Shown piece after piece: positions 24,531 through 33,962 of a stretch of 35,160 bases of DNA. Within the stretch, counting starts at the first letter, position 1, and every line of letters begins with the position of its first letter. The translations under genes were made by a program, and so were the position numbers. The notes beneath the pieces were generated by a model, which saw only the letters and a list, made by a program, of their open reading frames with translations, was not told the origin of the DNA and made no database searches. Source of the stretch: Chloroflexota bacterium (lineage in GTDB: Bacteria > Chloroflexota > Anaerolineae > Promineifilales > Promineifilaceae); the NCBI GenBank assembly GCA_002746795.1, contig PDQY01000041.1, positions 1-35,160 on the forward strand, in the 5' to 3' direction.

Positions 24531-24589
24531 TTGTCAATTTTCAATGGTCAATTGTCAACGGCCGTTCATTGACAATTAACAATTGACGA
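24531..24589. repeat. Heptamer arrays flanking an intergenic AACGGCCGTT
   Basis: Left: TTGTCAA, TTTTCAA, TGGTCAA, TTGTCAA (24531-24558). Right: TTGACAA, TTAACAA, TTGACGA (24569-24589). The arms are near inverse complements around AACGGCCGTT (24557-24566), the only exact copy of that palindrome outside a gene. Confidence 0.75.
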
Positions 24590-24657
24590 TTCACTCTTGA
24601 AATGAATTCGATTGTATGTCGGGTGAAAGCGCAAAACAAATTTGATGCCAGGGTGTG

Positions 24658-24679
24658 GCACAGGCCGGGTGGCCTGTGC
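24658..24679 (-). terminator. Strong stem-loop after comEC
   Basis: GCACAGGCC-(4-nt loop)-GGCCTGTGC is a perfect nine-pair stem nine bases after the comEC stop. There is no T-run on the minus strand, so it may be an RNA-stabilising hairpin or a weak terminator before the lipoprotein gene. Confidence 0.5.
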
Positions 24680-24688
24680 TTCTATCGA

Positions 24689-27067
24689 TTACGGTGGCCC
24701 GGCTTGCCACCACATGGTTTGCCCATCTGTGGTGACTTCGATGGTGCCTAACTCGTAGGTGCCTAACACGGCGGCGCCGATGGCCTGGGCGCGTGCCAGC
24801 ACTTCGGGGTGTGGATGGTTGAAGCGGTTGTCTTCCCCCGCAGAAATGATGATGATTTGAGGGCGCACTGCTTCTAGAAAGGGCATGGTGCTGGAGGTTT
24901 TGGAGCCATGATGCCCTGCTTTGAACACCAATGATTGGAGTGGATAGCTTTGTGCCAGCATCGTTTGTTCGCCTTCTTCTTCTACATCGCCGGTGAGCAG
25001 CAGGGAAAAATCGCCGTAGGTTAGGCGGAAGGAGACGGAGTTTTCGTTGCGGTCTAGGGTGGCGAAGTGGGGGCCAGGATGCAGGATTTCCAGGCGAACA
25101 CCATCGCCGATGTCGATGATTTCGCCAGCCTGGGTGATGTGTCGTTTGGTGTTGGTTTCTTGGGCGGCTTGCAGCAGGGCGTCGTAGATGTCTGAACTGC
25201 CTTGTTCGGCGTCATTGGTGATGAGGTGGTCGATGGTGTAGCGGTCAAACACTTCGACTAGCCCTGCCACATGATCTGCGTCGGGGTGGGTGGCGATGAG
25301 GATGTCGAGGTGGTGATCCCAGAAGGGTATTTGGCGGCCTAGCTGCTCGTTGAGGACGCTGGGGTAAAAGCCGCCATCGACTAGAATTTGCCGTCCTGTA
25401 GGTGTTTGGATGAAGATGGCGTCACCTTGCCCCACATCGAGGAAGGCGACGTGCAGCAAGCCATCTGGTTGGCTGCTGCTCCAGTTGAATACCAGGAGGA
25501 GGGCGATGATGCTAGCGAAAACGGCCGTTTTCTGTCCTAAGTTTTGCTTCAATACATCTATGACCACGTTGCGCCTCTCTTTCGTTTGCTTGGCATACCA
25601 GGTGACGCCCAAAATGGCGGCAAACAAGATGACAATGCCGCTGGGCGATACGGAGACGGGCAGCGAAGCCCACGGCACTCTGGCAAACGCCCGCACCATG
25701 TTGATGGTTGCGGTCAGAAACAGCCAGGCAATCCAGGCAAAAGGCTGCCCCAGAGGCTGCCAAATCATGCCTAAAATTGTGGCCAGGCCACCCCACAACA
25801 TCACGCCTGATTGAATTGGCAGAATAAAAGCGTTTGATATTAAGCTGATGAGTGACAATTGGCCGAAGTAGCCAATCATCAAGGGTAGTGTCAAGATTTG
25901 GGCGGCGAGGGTGAGCAGGACTGCCTCTGACAGAATGCTCATCACCTGATTGGTTAGGTTGCGTTCCATCACGCGGGAAAGGTGCTTGCGCGTCCATTGT
26001 GTGAAGGGATCGGCGTAGAGCATCAACCCCAGCGTGGCGGCGAAGCTGAGTTGAAAGCCGACATCCCACAGCGTGTGGGGGTTAACCATTGTCATGCAAA
26101 GGCCGGTGAAGAACAGGGAAGCGTAGGCGAAGTTGGGGCGTCCCAGCCAGCGGCTGGTGAGGAGGAAGATGCTGCCCATGATGGCGGCACGCACCACAGA
26201 GGCGTCGGCTCCTACCAGGATGGTGTAGAGGATAATGCCGGCGATGGCCACGAGAACGGCCGTTTTCCGTGCCATAAATGGGTCAGTAATGCCTACTAAA
26301 ATCACGATGATGATAGCGATATTGAAGCCTGAGATGGCGATGATGTGGGTCATGCCGGTGACGCGAAAGTCTTCTGCTAAATCTGGCGGGATACCGTTGT
26401 CATCGCCCAGTAAGATGCCCGTGAGGAGTGCGGCTTCAGGATCGGGGATGAGTTGGTTAATGGTGGCTTTGGCGCGTTGTTTCAGGCGAAAGATGGTGTG
26501 GTAAAGTGGCTGCCCTGCGTTCTCGGCCAGCACATCCACTTGCGCTAACAGCACTATGCTGTGGACGCCCTGGCGAGCGAGGTAATCTTTGTAGCTGAAG
26601 TCGTCGTCTTCAGGTGGGGTGACCAGGTCCCCGTTTATGGCTACCTTAGTGCCATAAGGAATAACGGGAAACCGGTCGGTGATGGCTAACACGGTGCCGC
26701 TGACTGGCTGGCTGCGGCCATCATGGAAGGTGATGTGTTCTACGGAGACGCGCAGGTTGACAGAGGTGTCACGCACGTCTGGTTCGTCGGTGACGATGCC
26801 AATGAGACCCACGACTGTTCCTGTGTCGTTGTAAAAAGCGACGTGGTTCTCATCAATGATTGGCAAGGAGATGGTGTAGCGGACGCCGCCCAGACCAAGC
26901 ACGCCCAGACTGAGCAGCAGCCAGGCACCCTGAAACCAACGATGCAATATGAAACCCAGGATGAAAACGGCCGTTGCCATTCCCAGCCAGATTGAGGCAC
27001 TCCAGTTTATTTGTGAGGCGAAGAAGATGCCACCAAACCAACAAATGCAAAGATAAACAAGGCGCAC
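24689..27067 (-). CDS. comEC: ComEC/Rec2-family DNA uptake channel
   Basis: A 792-aa membrane protein with the full ComEC layout. The N-terminal part has two or more membrane segments and an OB-like DUF4131 region. The competence domain (about residues 200-480) contains LTGILLGDDNGIPPDLAEDF and GMTHIIAISGFNIAIIIVIL. The C-terminal metallo-beta-lactamase-like domain has FLDVGQGDAIFIQTP, the ATHPDADHVAGL metal motif and KAGHHGSKTS. It would form the channel for single-stranded DNA into the cytoplasm and may degrade one strand. The start is GTG with GAGGAG 11 bases upstream. No other com gene is in the window. Three AACGGCCGTT copies lie in it. Confidence 0.95.
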   Translation of the reverse strand: MRLVYLCICWFGGIFFASQINWSASIWLGMATAVFILGFILHRWFQGAWLLLSLGVLGLGGVRYTISLPIIDENHVAFYNDTGTVVGLIGIVTDEPDVRDTSVNLRVSVEHITFHDGRSQPVSGTVLAITDRFPVIPYGTKVAINGDLVTPPEDDDFSYKDYLARQGVHSIVLLAQVDVLAENAGQPLYHTIFRLKQRAKATINQLIPDPEAALLTGILLGDDNGIPPDLAEDFRVTGMTHIIAISGFNIAIIIVILVGITDPFMARKTAVLVAIAGIILYTILVGADASVVRAAIMGSIFLLTSRWLGRPNFAYASLFFTGLCMTMVNPHTLWDVGFQLSFAATLGLMLYADPFTQWTRKHLSRVMERNLTNQVMSILSEAVLLTLAAQILTLPLMIGYFGQLSLISLISNAFILPIQSGVMLWGGLATILGMIWQPLGQPFAWIAWLFLTATINMVRAFARVPWASLPVSVSPSGIVILFAAILGVTWYAKQTKERRNVVIDVLKQNLGQKTAVFASIIALLLVFNWSSSQPDGLLHVAFLDVGQGDAIFIQTPTGRQILVDGGFYPSVLNEQLGRQIPFWDHHLDILIATHPDADHVAGLVEVFDRYTIDHLITNDAEQGSSDIYDALLQAAQETNTKRHITQAGEIIDIGDGVRLEILHPGPHFATLDRNENSVSFRLTYGDFSLLLTGDVEEEGEQTMLAQSYPLQSLVFKAGHHGSKTSSTMPFLEAVRPQIIIISAGEDNRFNHPHPEVLARAQAIGAAVLGTYELGTIEVTTDGQTMWWQAGPP

Positions 27068-27633
27068 TGGTATCGATACTCCTCAAAATGATATGAGTGT
27101 CGATGTTAAAATGTGAGCGGTGATGTACTGAACTGTCAAGGATGATGATGTGTGAAAATCCAAACAAGTACTTGAATATCAACTTCTACATTATAGCGAA
27201 TGATTGCCTGAGCGGAAGTCCTGATTTTGCGGAGGTGAAGTTGGATGGGTGCCCGGCACTTATTTCAGACGGGAGGCACGCCCTGTTATTTTTGACTTGG
27301 TTGAGGAGTTGAGAGGGCTTTGTTACAATTATAGTGAGTGGGAAAGTACAAGCTAAGGATTGACGATGAAATAAAATACGGAAGTGCATCGTCAGTTTCA
27401 AGGAATGGTGAGGAAACGACTTTGTCGTATTATTTGATTTCTGTTCCTACTAAGTACACACAAATAAGATGTGGTGGTCAAACTGTATTTTCTGGATGAT
27501 GGTTTGTGGTTAAATCTGATTGAAATGCGCTGGTGACATTTTCGTTATAATGTTTTTGAATGTACTGAGCGCACAAGGCAGTCTGTTAGGGAACAAGAGT
27601 AACTGATTTCCAAGATGATTTGATGGTAATTTT
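27068..27633. other. 566-bp divergent spacer between comEC and the first response regulator
   Basis: No gene is supported. Repeat copy B fills 27357-27452. On the minus strand TATAAT (27190-27195) could be a comEC -10 but has no good -35. On the plus strand TATAAT (27546-27551) could serve the response regulator; the nearest TTGAAA is 20 bp away, which is too far for a standard promoter. Confidence 0.45.
27357..27452. repeat. Two-hairpin intergenic repeat, full copy B
   Basis: Same orientation as copy A. Hairpin 1 arms TGACGATG/CATCGTCA are identical to copy A. Hairpin 2 has AGGAATGG opposite CTGTTCCT: compared with copies A and C both arms differ, yet pairing is kept through G-T pairs. This suggests selection on an RNA fold or two independent neutral changes. 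Confidence 0.85.
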
Positions 27634-28362
27634 ATGGCAGAGTTTAATCCAGCTTCTTACCGTATTTTAGCAGTTGATGATGATGTGCTGATTTTGGAGC
27701 TAATTGAAGAATCGTTGATGAGAAGCGGTTTTCGAGTAGCCACAGTTTCTTCTGGCGAAGATGGCCTTGATTGGATGAGGCGTGAAGGGCTTCCTGATCT
27801 GGCTGTGGTAGATATTAATATGCCGTTTGGTATGGATGGTTTAGAGTTTTGCAGCCATATTCATACATTTTGTGATATACCGGTTATTATGTTAACGGCC
27901 GTTGAGGATGAAAAAACGATTGCTCAGACGCTTGAAACTTGTGCAGAGGATTATGTGACCAAGCCGTTTGTACCTGGCGAAGTGATTGCGCGTGCCAGGC
28001 GTGTCTTGCGGCGGATTGGCAGCTTTCCCTTTCCTTTGGGAGCGCTCACGAAGATTGATTCCAGGTTGAGTATAGATTTTGTGGGCTGCCAGGCGATAGT
28101 CGATGGCCGTCCTGTTTCCTTGACGCCAACGGAAACGAAGCTGTTATATTTGCTTGTTCGTTCATTTAGAAAGCCTTTAAATGCAGATTATTTGCTACGC
28201 CGTTTGTGGCCTCTTGGTACTTCGCATCAAGATCGCTTACGTGTTTATATCCATCGGCTGCGCAGCAAAATGGTAATGGATTCGGAGCGGTCCCAATATA
28301 TCCGTTCTGTTCGGGGTGTGGGGTATGTATTTGAAACGGAGGATGTTGTAACTGTCGATTAA
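27634..28362 (+). CDS. OmpR/PhoB-type response regulator 1
   Basis: A 242-aa two-domain regulator. The receiver shows the acidic pair in ILAVDDDVLILELIEES, the phospho-acceptor Asp in LAVVDINMPFGMDGLEF, the Thr in VIMLTAVED and the Lys in DYVTKPFVPGEV. The C-terminal winged helix (SLTPTETKLLYLLVRSFRKP, LRVYIHRLRSKM, RSVRGVGYVFE) binds DNA as in PhoB. No histidine kinase is adjacent, so it is an orphan. It is paralogous to the regulator at 28587-29333. A terminator follows. An AACGGCCGTT at 27894 encodes the LTAV segment. Confidence 0.93.
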   Translation: MAEFNPASYRILAVDDDVLILELIEESLMRSGFRVATVSSGEDGLDWMRREGLPDLAVVDINMPFGMDGLEFCSHIHTFCDIPVIMLTAVEDEKTIAQTLETCAEDYVTKPFVPGEVIARARRVLRRIGSFPFPLGALTKIDSRLSIDFVGCQAIVDGRPVSLTPTETKLLYLLVRSFRKPLNADYLLRRLWPLGTSHQDRLRVYIHRLRSKMVMDSERSQYIRSVRGVGYVFETEDVVTVD

Positions 28363-28390
28363 TTGCTAACGATAGCAGACTACACCATTT

Positions 28391-28426
28391 GAGAAGCAGC
28401 CCAATTGTGCGCCGCTGCTCTTTTTT
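28391..28426 (+). terminator. Rho-independent terminator after response regulator 1
   Basis: GAGAAGCAGC (28391-28400) pairs with GCTGCTC (28414-28420) with one bulge, followed directly by TTTTTT (28421-28426). Confidence 0.75.
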
Positions 28427-28492
28427 GTGAAATGGTTTGTGATTGGCCTTACACATTCTTAAAAATTGAGCTAGCCACATGTTTACCAGGGG

Positions 28493-28566
28493 GAAACGGG
28501 AGAACGCTTACCTTTTGAATGCAAATGAGTGTCCCGTTTTCACTTGAGCGCTCTCAAATTTGAGCG
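28493..28566. promoter_or_regulatory. Cluster of inverted repeats upstream of response regulator 2
   Basis: GAAACGGGA (28493-28501) faces TCCCGTTTTC (28532-28541). GAGCGCTC (28545-28552) and CTCAAATTTGAG (28553-28564) are adjacent perfect palindromes ending 22 bp before the ATG at 28587. They could be an operator for autoregulation or a leader hairpin. Confidence 0.45.
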
Positions 28567-28586
28567 GCAATCAACGAGTAAGTTTT

Positions 28587-29333
28587 ATGAAAGAAGTCTC
28601 ATCAAAGCCATCTAGAATTCTTGTTGTGGATGATAATCAATACACATTGCGTATTGTCCAGGTTGCATTGGAGCATGCTGGTTACGATAGCTATACCGTT
28701 ACCTCTGGTGAGGAGGGGATGGCATTTATTAAGGCAGAGGGAATGCCCCATTTGGCTATTGTGGATTATCATATGCCGCCGGGAATGAGTGGTTTTGAAT
28801 TTGCACGAACGGTTCATCAGTTTAGTGATTTACCCGTTATCATGTTAACGGCCGTTAATGAGGAGTTAACCATCATTGAAGGGCTAGAGGAACATGCTGA
28901 AGATTATATTATCAAACCATTTAATCCGAGTGAACTGACAGCAAGAGTCCAACGTGTTTTAAAACGCATAGGTGATTTTGCTTTTCCGCTGGGGGCTGTT
29001 TGCCAGGTGGATGAACGCTTGGCCATTAATTTTCCAAACCGACAAGCTATCATTTGGGATAAGCCTGTCTCACTTACACCTACAGAAACAAAACTACTTT
29101 ATATTCTTATGCGCAAAGCTGGTGCGGTGATAACTACTGATTATATTATCCGTAGGTTGTGGCCTTTAGAACCAGCTTTTGAAGATCGGCTGCATGTGCA
29201 TATGCACCGACTGCGTCGCAAAATTGAAGACAAGGAAGATAAGGCACGTCCTCGTTATATCAAATCTGAGAGAGGTACGGGGTATCGATTTTATCTGAAA
29301 TCAGATCAGGAAGAGCTTCCGCCGTCCTCGTAG
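28587..29333 (+). CDS. OmpR/PhoB-type response regulator 2
   Basis: A 248-aa paralogue of the preceding regulator with the same parts: RILVVDDNQYTLRIVQ (acidic pair), LAIVDYHMPPGMSGFEF (phospho-acceptor Asp), VIMLTAVNEE (Thr), DYIIKPFNPSEL (Lys), and a winged helix with SLTPTETKLLYILMRK, LHVHMHRLRRKI and SERGTGYRFY. I use the ATG at 28587 instead of a TTG at 28560, because this puts the receiver the same distance from the start as in the paralogue. It has its own spacer and upstream palindromes, so it is probably a separate unit. No kinase is encoded nearby. The LTAV codons again form AACGGCCGTT. Confidence 0.92.
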   Translation: MKEVSSKPSRILVVDDNQYTLRIVQVALEHAGYDSYTVTSGEEGMAFIKAEGMPHLAIVDYHMPPGMSGFEFARTVHQFSDLPVIMLTAVNEELTIIEGLEEHAEDYIIKPFNPSELTARVQRVLKRIGDFAFPLGAVCQVDERLAINFPNRQAIIWDKPVSLTPTETKLLYILMRKAGAVITTDYIIRRLWPLEPAFEDRLHVHMHRLRRKIEDKEDKARPRYIKSERGTGYRFYLKSDQEELPPSS

Positions 29334-29372
29334 CATACACGTCAGGCTGTAACGAGCTGTGCTAATAGCTTT

Positions 29373-30014
29373 ATGGTTTCACTAACGATTGAAAAAGTGC
29401 ATCAAGCATTAGAATTGGAAAATTTTGATGCTTTGGCTGCGCAAAAAAAGATGATGCCGTTTGGAGCGGCCAAACGAGAGCTCCCTGAGAATGATGAATT
29501 TGTGCGCATTGGCGCTGTGTTGGTCTTGCTGTATTGGCGTGATAATGAGATGTATTTGGTGCTGACTAAACGGCGCGAAGATTTACATGCACATGCGGGG
29601 CAGATTTCGTTTCCTGGGGGTAAACAAGAACCGTTAGAGCCGCTGCTGACCACGGCTTTACGCGAAACGGAAGAGGAGGTTGGAATTCCGACAACGGCCG
29701 TTCGGTCTCTGGGCCAATTGACAACTGTCTATATTCCGCCCTCGGGATTTTTAGTGCATCCGTTTGTGGGTTATTATCAAAATGGCGCTCCGCCTCAGTT
29801 TATCCCCTCGGTGAGTGAGGTTTCTCAGGTGATTGAAGTCTCTTTAACGACTTTGCTGGATCCAGAAACGGCCGTTGTGGAGCCTTGGAATTTTAAAGGA
29901 CACGAGGTGCTTGTGCCTTACTTCGCCGTACAGGAACATAAAGTTTGGGGGGCGACTGCCATTATGCTCAGTGAGTTTCTGGAACGTTTGCGCGTCGTCA
30001 TTAACTCATCATAA
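29373..30014 (+). CDS. Nudix hydrolase, CoA pyrophosphatase (NudL)-like
   Basis: A 213-aa Nudix protein. The segment LTKRREDLHAHAGQISFPGG matches the CoA-pyrophosphatase signature, and it runs into a complete Nudix box GKQEPLEPLLTTALRETEEE followed by VGI, with the catalytic Glu residues present. Members cleave CoA to 3',5'-ADP and phosphopantetheine and are thought to remove oxidised CoA. The N-terminal 40 residues are an ordinary family extension. The gene lies 39 bp after the response regulator. Two AACGGCCGTT copies occur. Confidence 0.9.
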   Translation: MVSLTIEKVHQALELENFDALAAQKKMMPFGAAKRELPENDEFVRIGAVLVLLYWRDNEMYLVLTKRREDLHAHAGQISFPGGKQEPLEPLLTTALRETEEEVGIPTTAVRSLGQLTTVYIPPSGFLVHPFVGYYQNGAPPQFIPSVSEVSQVIEVSLTTLLDPETAVVEPWNFKGHEVLVPYFAVQEHKVWGATAIMLSEFLERLRVVINSS

Positions 30015-30117
30015 ATCGAACGCCCTTGGCGCCTGCCACTTTCCCCAATCGCCGCTCAAAACCAGTGCTGGGCACTTATCGACATGTCTGGTTGCCTATG
30101 CTAGAATTTCTCGCGGC

Positions 30118-30951
30118 ATGACACATATTGATTACTTAGCAATCGGGCATATCACACGAGATCTCACCCCAGATGGTGACAAGTTAGGTGGGGCTGTTTC
30201 GTTTTCCAGTCGGTTAGCGCAAGCCTTGGGATGCAAAACGGCCGTTCTCACCAGCAAGGGGCCCGATTTTCAATGGCAGCATGAGCTGCCGGATATTGAA
30301 ATTGTGTCAATTGCCGCTGAGGAAACGACTACTTTTGAAAATGTGTATACACCAGATGGGCGTATCCAAACTATTTTTGGCACAGCCGCGCCTATTTTGG
30401 CGAAACATGTGCCTGAAGCGTGGCAGCGTGCCAGTATTGTGTTTTTGGGGCCAGTGGATGACGAGATTGACCCGCAAATTGTGTATCTGTTTAGTGACAG
30501 CATGATTTGCCTGGCTCCGCAGGGATGGCATCGACAGTGGGATGAAAACGGCCGTGTATCGCAAAAAGCGTGGCAAGATATGGCGGAAATTTTGCCTCTG
30601 GCTACTGCTGTTGTCATCAGCATGGAAGATTTACCAGACGAGGAGACACTTGATGAGTATATCGATTTATGTAAACTCCTAGTTGTCACCCGTGGGGCTG
30701 ATGGTTGTACAGTTTACTATGATGATGAAATCCGTCACCTGCCCACTCGTAAGGCAAATGAAGTGGATGCCACGGGCGCAGGCGATATTTTCGCCACGGC
30801 CTACTTTGTGCGCCTCTACCAGACGGATGGCAATCCTTGGGAAGCGGCTCGTTTTGCCAACAGCATCGCCACGTTGTCTATAGAATATTCAGGGGTGACG
30901 GCAAAGGTAACGGCCGTTCAGGAATACCTGAAAAGGAACGAGGAACGATGA
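30118..30951 (+). CDS. PfkB-family sugar/nucleoside kinase
   Basis: A 277-aa ribokinase-like protein. The N-terminal IDYLAIGHITRDLTPDGDKL and GGAVSFSSRLAQALG are the family start. The C-terminal signature EVDATGAGDIFATAYFV carries the catalytic Asp in DATGAGD (217-223). I place the start at the ATG at 30118 because an upstream extension of the frame would overlap the Nudix gene in another frame. There is no clear ribosome-binding sequence. Substrate cannot be read from the sequence. The stop codon lies inside a heptamer array, so the final RNEER residues are repeat-encoded. Confidence 0.88.
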   Translation: MTHIDYLAIGHITRDLTPDGDKLGGAVSFSSRLAQALGCKTAVLTSKGPDFQWQHELPDIEIVSIAAEETTTFENVYTPDGRIQTIFGTAAPILAKHVPEAWQRASIVFLGPVDDEIDPQIVYLFSDSMICLAPQGWHRQWDENGRVSQKAWQDMAEILPLATAVVISMEDLPDEETLDEYIDLCKLLVVTRGADGCTVYYDDEIRHLPTRKANEVDATGAGDIFATAYFVRLYQTDGNPWEAARFANSIATLSIEYSGVTAKVTAVQEYLKRNEER

Positions 30952-31011
30952 GTGATAGATGAGGCATAACAACCTGTTTGTCACTTACTGTTCATCATTC
31001 ATCATTTAATC
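30935..31011. repeat. Heptanucleotide arrays between pfkB and parA
   Basis: GGAACGA, GGAACGA, TGAGTGA, TAGATGA, GGCATAA (30935-30969) run across the pfkB stop codon. TTCATCA, TTCATCA, TTTAATC (30991-31011) form the opposite arm just before parA. The two arms are partly complementary. Confidence 0.65.
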
Positions 31012-31015
31012 TGAC

Positions 31016-31801
31016 ATGACAAAAATCTATGCAGTTGTAAACCAAAAAGGTGGTGTCGGCAAAACCACCAGCGTGATCAATTTAAGTGCTTTTTTAGCCA
31101 GCAGTGGTCACAAAACACTCATGGTTGATCTAGACCCACAGGCGAATGCGACCTCTGGTGTTGGCCTTGACAAAATGTCTGTTGATCCATCCACATATGA
31201 TATTTTGCTGGAAGAATCTGGTATTGAGGATACGATTGTCACATTACCTAAATTCAAATTAGATGTGCTGCCCTCGCATCCTGACCTTGCTGGAGCGGAA
31301 GTGGAGCTGGTGAACGCTATCGGGCGGGAATATCGGCTGCAAAAGGCATTGGAAGAGGTAAACGGCCGTTACGAATACATCCTCATCGATTGTCCTCCCA
31401 GCCTCAGCCTGCTTACCGTTAATGCCCTCACCACGGCGAAAGATGGCGTACTCATTCCCGTCCAATGTGAATATCTGGCGCTTGAAGGGCTTGCCCAACT
31501 CACTCAAACTGTCAAGTTGGTGCAGAAATATCTCAATCCAGATATCTACATCCGCGGCCTCATGATGACCATGTATGACAGCCGTACCAATCTCAGCCGT
31601 CAGGTTGTGGAAGAGGTACGCAACTATTTCCCACACAAAGTATTCCGCACCATCGTGCCCCGTAACATTCGCTTGAGCGAGGCGCCCAGCTACGGAGAAC
31701 CTATCAACGTTTACGCTCCCAACTCGCCTGGGGCGATTGCCTACAAGGTGCTAACCGCTGAAATCCTCAAGGGAGACAAGGCCAAGGAGACTTCTGCATG
31801 A
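31016..31801 (+). CDS. parA: Chromosome-partitioning ATPase ParA/Soj
   Basis: A 261-aa ParA. The deviant Walker A is KGGVGKTTSVINLSAFL near the N-terminus, followed by MVDLDPQANATSGVGL (A'/B region) and YILIDCPPSLSLLTVNAL. It lacks the N-terminal DNA-binding domain of plasmid P1-type ParA, so a chromosomal Soj-type role with ParB is likely. It overlaps parB by four bases (ATGA). The start has no strong ribosome-binding sequence; the upstream spacer is filled by heptamer repeats. An AACGGCCGTT at 31361 encodes NGR. Confidence 0.95.
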   Translation: MTKIYAVVNQKGGVGKTTSVINLSAFLASSGHKTLMVDLDPQANATSGVGLDKMSVDPSTYDILLEESGIEDTIVTLPKFKLDVLPSHPDLAGAEVELVNAIGREYRLQKALEEVNGRYEYILIDCPPSLSLLTVNALTTAKDGVLIPVQCEYLALEGLAQLTQTVKLVQKYLNPDIYIRGLMMTMYDSRTNLSRQVVEEVRNYFPHKVFRTIVPRNIRLSEAPSYGEPINVYAPNSPGAIAYKVLTAEILKGDKAKETSA

Positions 31802-32838
31802 AAAAAAAGGGACTCAATCTCGATCGGGGAATAGGCTCACTGATTCCCACTGCTAGAGCTGAAACCGAAGTTTCCAAGGATATTATCCGCACCCTGGCTG
31901 TTGCTGATATTCAGCCCAATCCCCATCAACCACGAACCACTGAGATGGATAAGGAAAAACTAGAAGAGTTGGCTGCTTCTATCGACAAACATGGTCTGAT
32001 CCAACCGCTCATTGTCACTGAACAAAAAGGACAATTTTACCTTATTGCTGGGGAGCGGCGTTGGCGTGCCTCTCAACTGGCTAATTTGGAAGAGGTGCCT
32101 GTTGTTATCAAAGAAGCGACGCCTCAAGATATGCTTGAACTGGCGATTATCGAGAATGTGCAGCGAGCCGACCTCAACGCCCTGGAAGAGGCCTTGGCTT
32201 ACCAGCAGCTCATCGAAGATTTTGGCATGACGCAGGAACAAATATCGCAAAGTGTGGGCAAAGGACGTTCCACGGTGGCTAACTTGCTGCGTTTGTTGAC
32301 TTTGCCAGAAAGTATCCAGCAAGCGGTTATCAATGGTGAAATGAGCGGTGCCCATGCGCGTGCCCTATTACCGCTTGAAGCAGAAGCGCAACAAGTGCAA
32401 GCAATGAACCAGATCATCAATCTGAGGCTGAGTGTTCGCCAGACAGAAACTTTAGTCAAGCTGCAATCTTTGAAGGTAAATTCGGATGTCCGAGAGGGTG
32501 TTCTTTTGGGGCAGATTAGTTTTAATCATGCCCAGGTGTTGGAAGATTTGCCTACTCCCGAAATGCAGACGGATGTTTTAAAGCAGATCATTGTTCACAA
32601 CCTCACATTGGAGGAAACGAAGCTGATTATTGCGCGACGCTTAACGAACCGGGCTCCGAAAAAGAAACCTAAAAAGACATTGCCGCCAGCACTTAAGGAT
32701 CTACAAAATCAATTTGAGCAATCGTTGGGAACACAAGTTACGATTAACAAAAAACGTAAAGGTGGTCAGGTTGTCATTGACTACTATTCAGATGAAGAAT
32801 TGCAGGCTATCTACGATGTCATTGTTGGCAGTGAGTAG
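31798..32838 (+). CDS. parB: Chromosome-partitioning protein ParB/Spo0J
   Basis: A 346-aa ParB. The N-terminal CTP-binding domain shows DIQPNPHQPRTT and the GERRWRASQLANL box, then ENVQRADLNALEEALAYQQL. The helix-turn-helix for parS follows (GMTQEQISQSVGKGRSTVAN). The Lys-rich linker (APKKKPKKTLPP) leads to a C-terminal dimerisation part, longer than in minimal ParB proteins. No convincing parS site was found in the window. Confidence 0.95.
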   Translation: MKKKGLNLDRGIGSLIPTARAETEVSKDIIRTLAVADIQPNPHQPRTTEMDKEKLEELAASIDKHGLIQPLIVTEQKGQFYLIAGERRWRASQLANLEEVPVVIKEATPQDMLELAIIENVQRADLNALEEALAYQQLIEDFGMTQEQISQSVGKGRSTVANLLRLLTLPESIQQAVINGEMSGAHARALLPLEAEAQQVQAMNQIINLRLSVRQTETLVKLQSLKVNSDVREGVLLGQISFNHAQVLEDLPTPEMQTDVLKQIIVHNLTLEETKLIIARRLTNRAPKKKPKKTLPPALKDLQNQFEQSLGTQVTINKKRKGGQVVIDYYSDEELQAIYDVIVGSE

Positions 32839-32847
32839 CCACCCTGT

Positions 32848-33753
<906 letters not shown>

Positions 33754-33788
33754 AAACAAGTTGCCTATTAAAATTGAAATATTTGACT

Positions 33789-33876
33789 TAGGAACGGAAA
33801 CTAAATAATACAAAGTTGTTTCCTTACCGTTCCTTGAAACAGACGATGCCATTCCATATTTTATTTCATCGTCACC
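33789..33876. repeat. Two-hairpin intergenic repeat, full copy C (reverse orientation)
   Basis: Reverse complement of copies A and B over about 88 bp, 35 bp after the methyltransferase stop. Hairpin 2 arms AGGAACGG/CCGTTCCT are perfect. Hairpin 1 arms TGACGATG/CATCGTCT pair over seven bases. Confidence 0.85.
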
Positions 33877-33882
33877 CCTTGA

Positions 33883-33938
33883 GACAAACGACCAACGACC
33901 GATGACTAAATTTTGCCCGTCATCCGTGGTCTTTGGTC
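33883..33938. repeat. Heptamer array upstream of the hemolysin III gene
   Basis: GACAAAC, GACCAAC, GACCGAT, GACTAAA (33883-33910) form four phased heptamers. GTCATCCGTGGTCTTTGGTC (33919-33938) is a near inverse complement of 33890-33906, so a hairpin can form just before the gene. Confidence 0.65.
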
Positions 33939-33962
33939 AAAACTGAAAACAGTCGAGGTCGT

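Noticed and set aside
25512..26069. 185-aa minus-strand frame
   Set aside because: It lies wholly inside comEC in another frame, with no recognisable motif; a shadow frame.
29875..30117. N-terminal extension of the PfkB kinase
   Set aside because: It would overlap the end of the Nudix gene, shows no kinase similarity, and the ATG at 30118 gives the normal family start.
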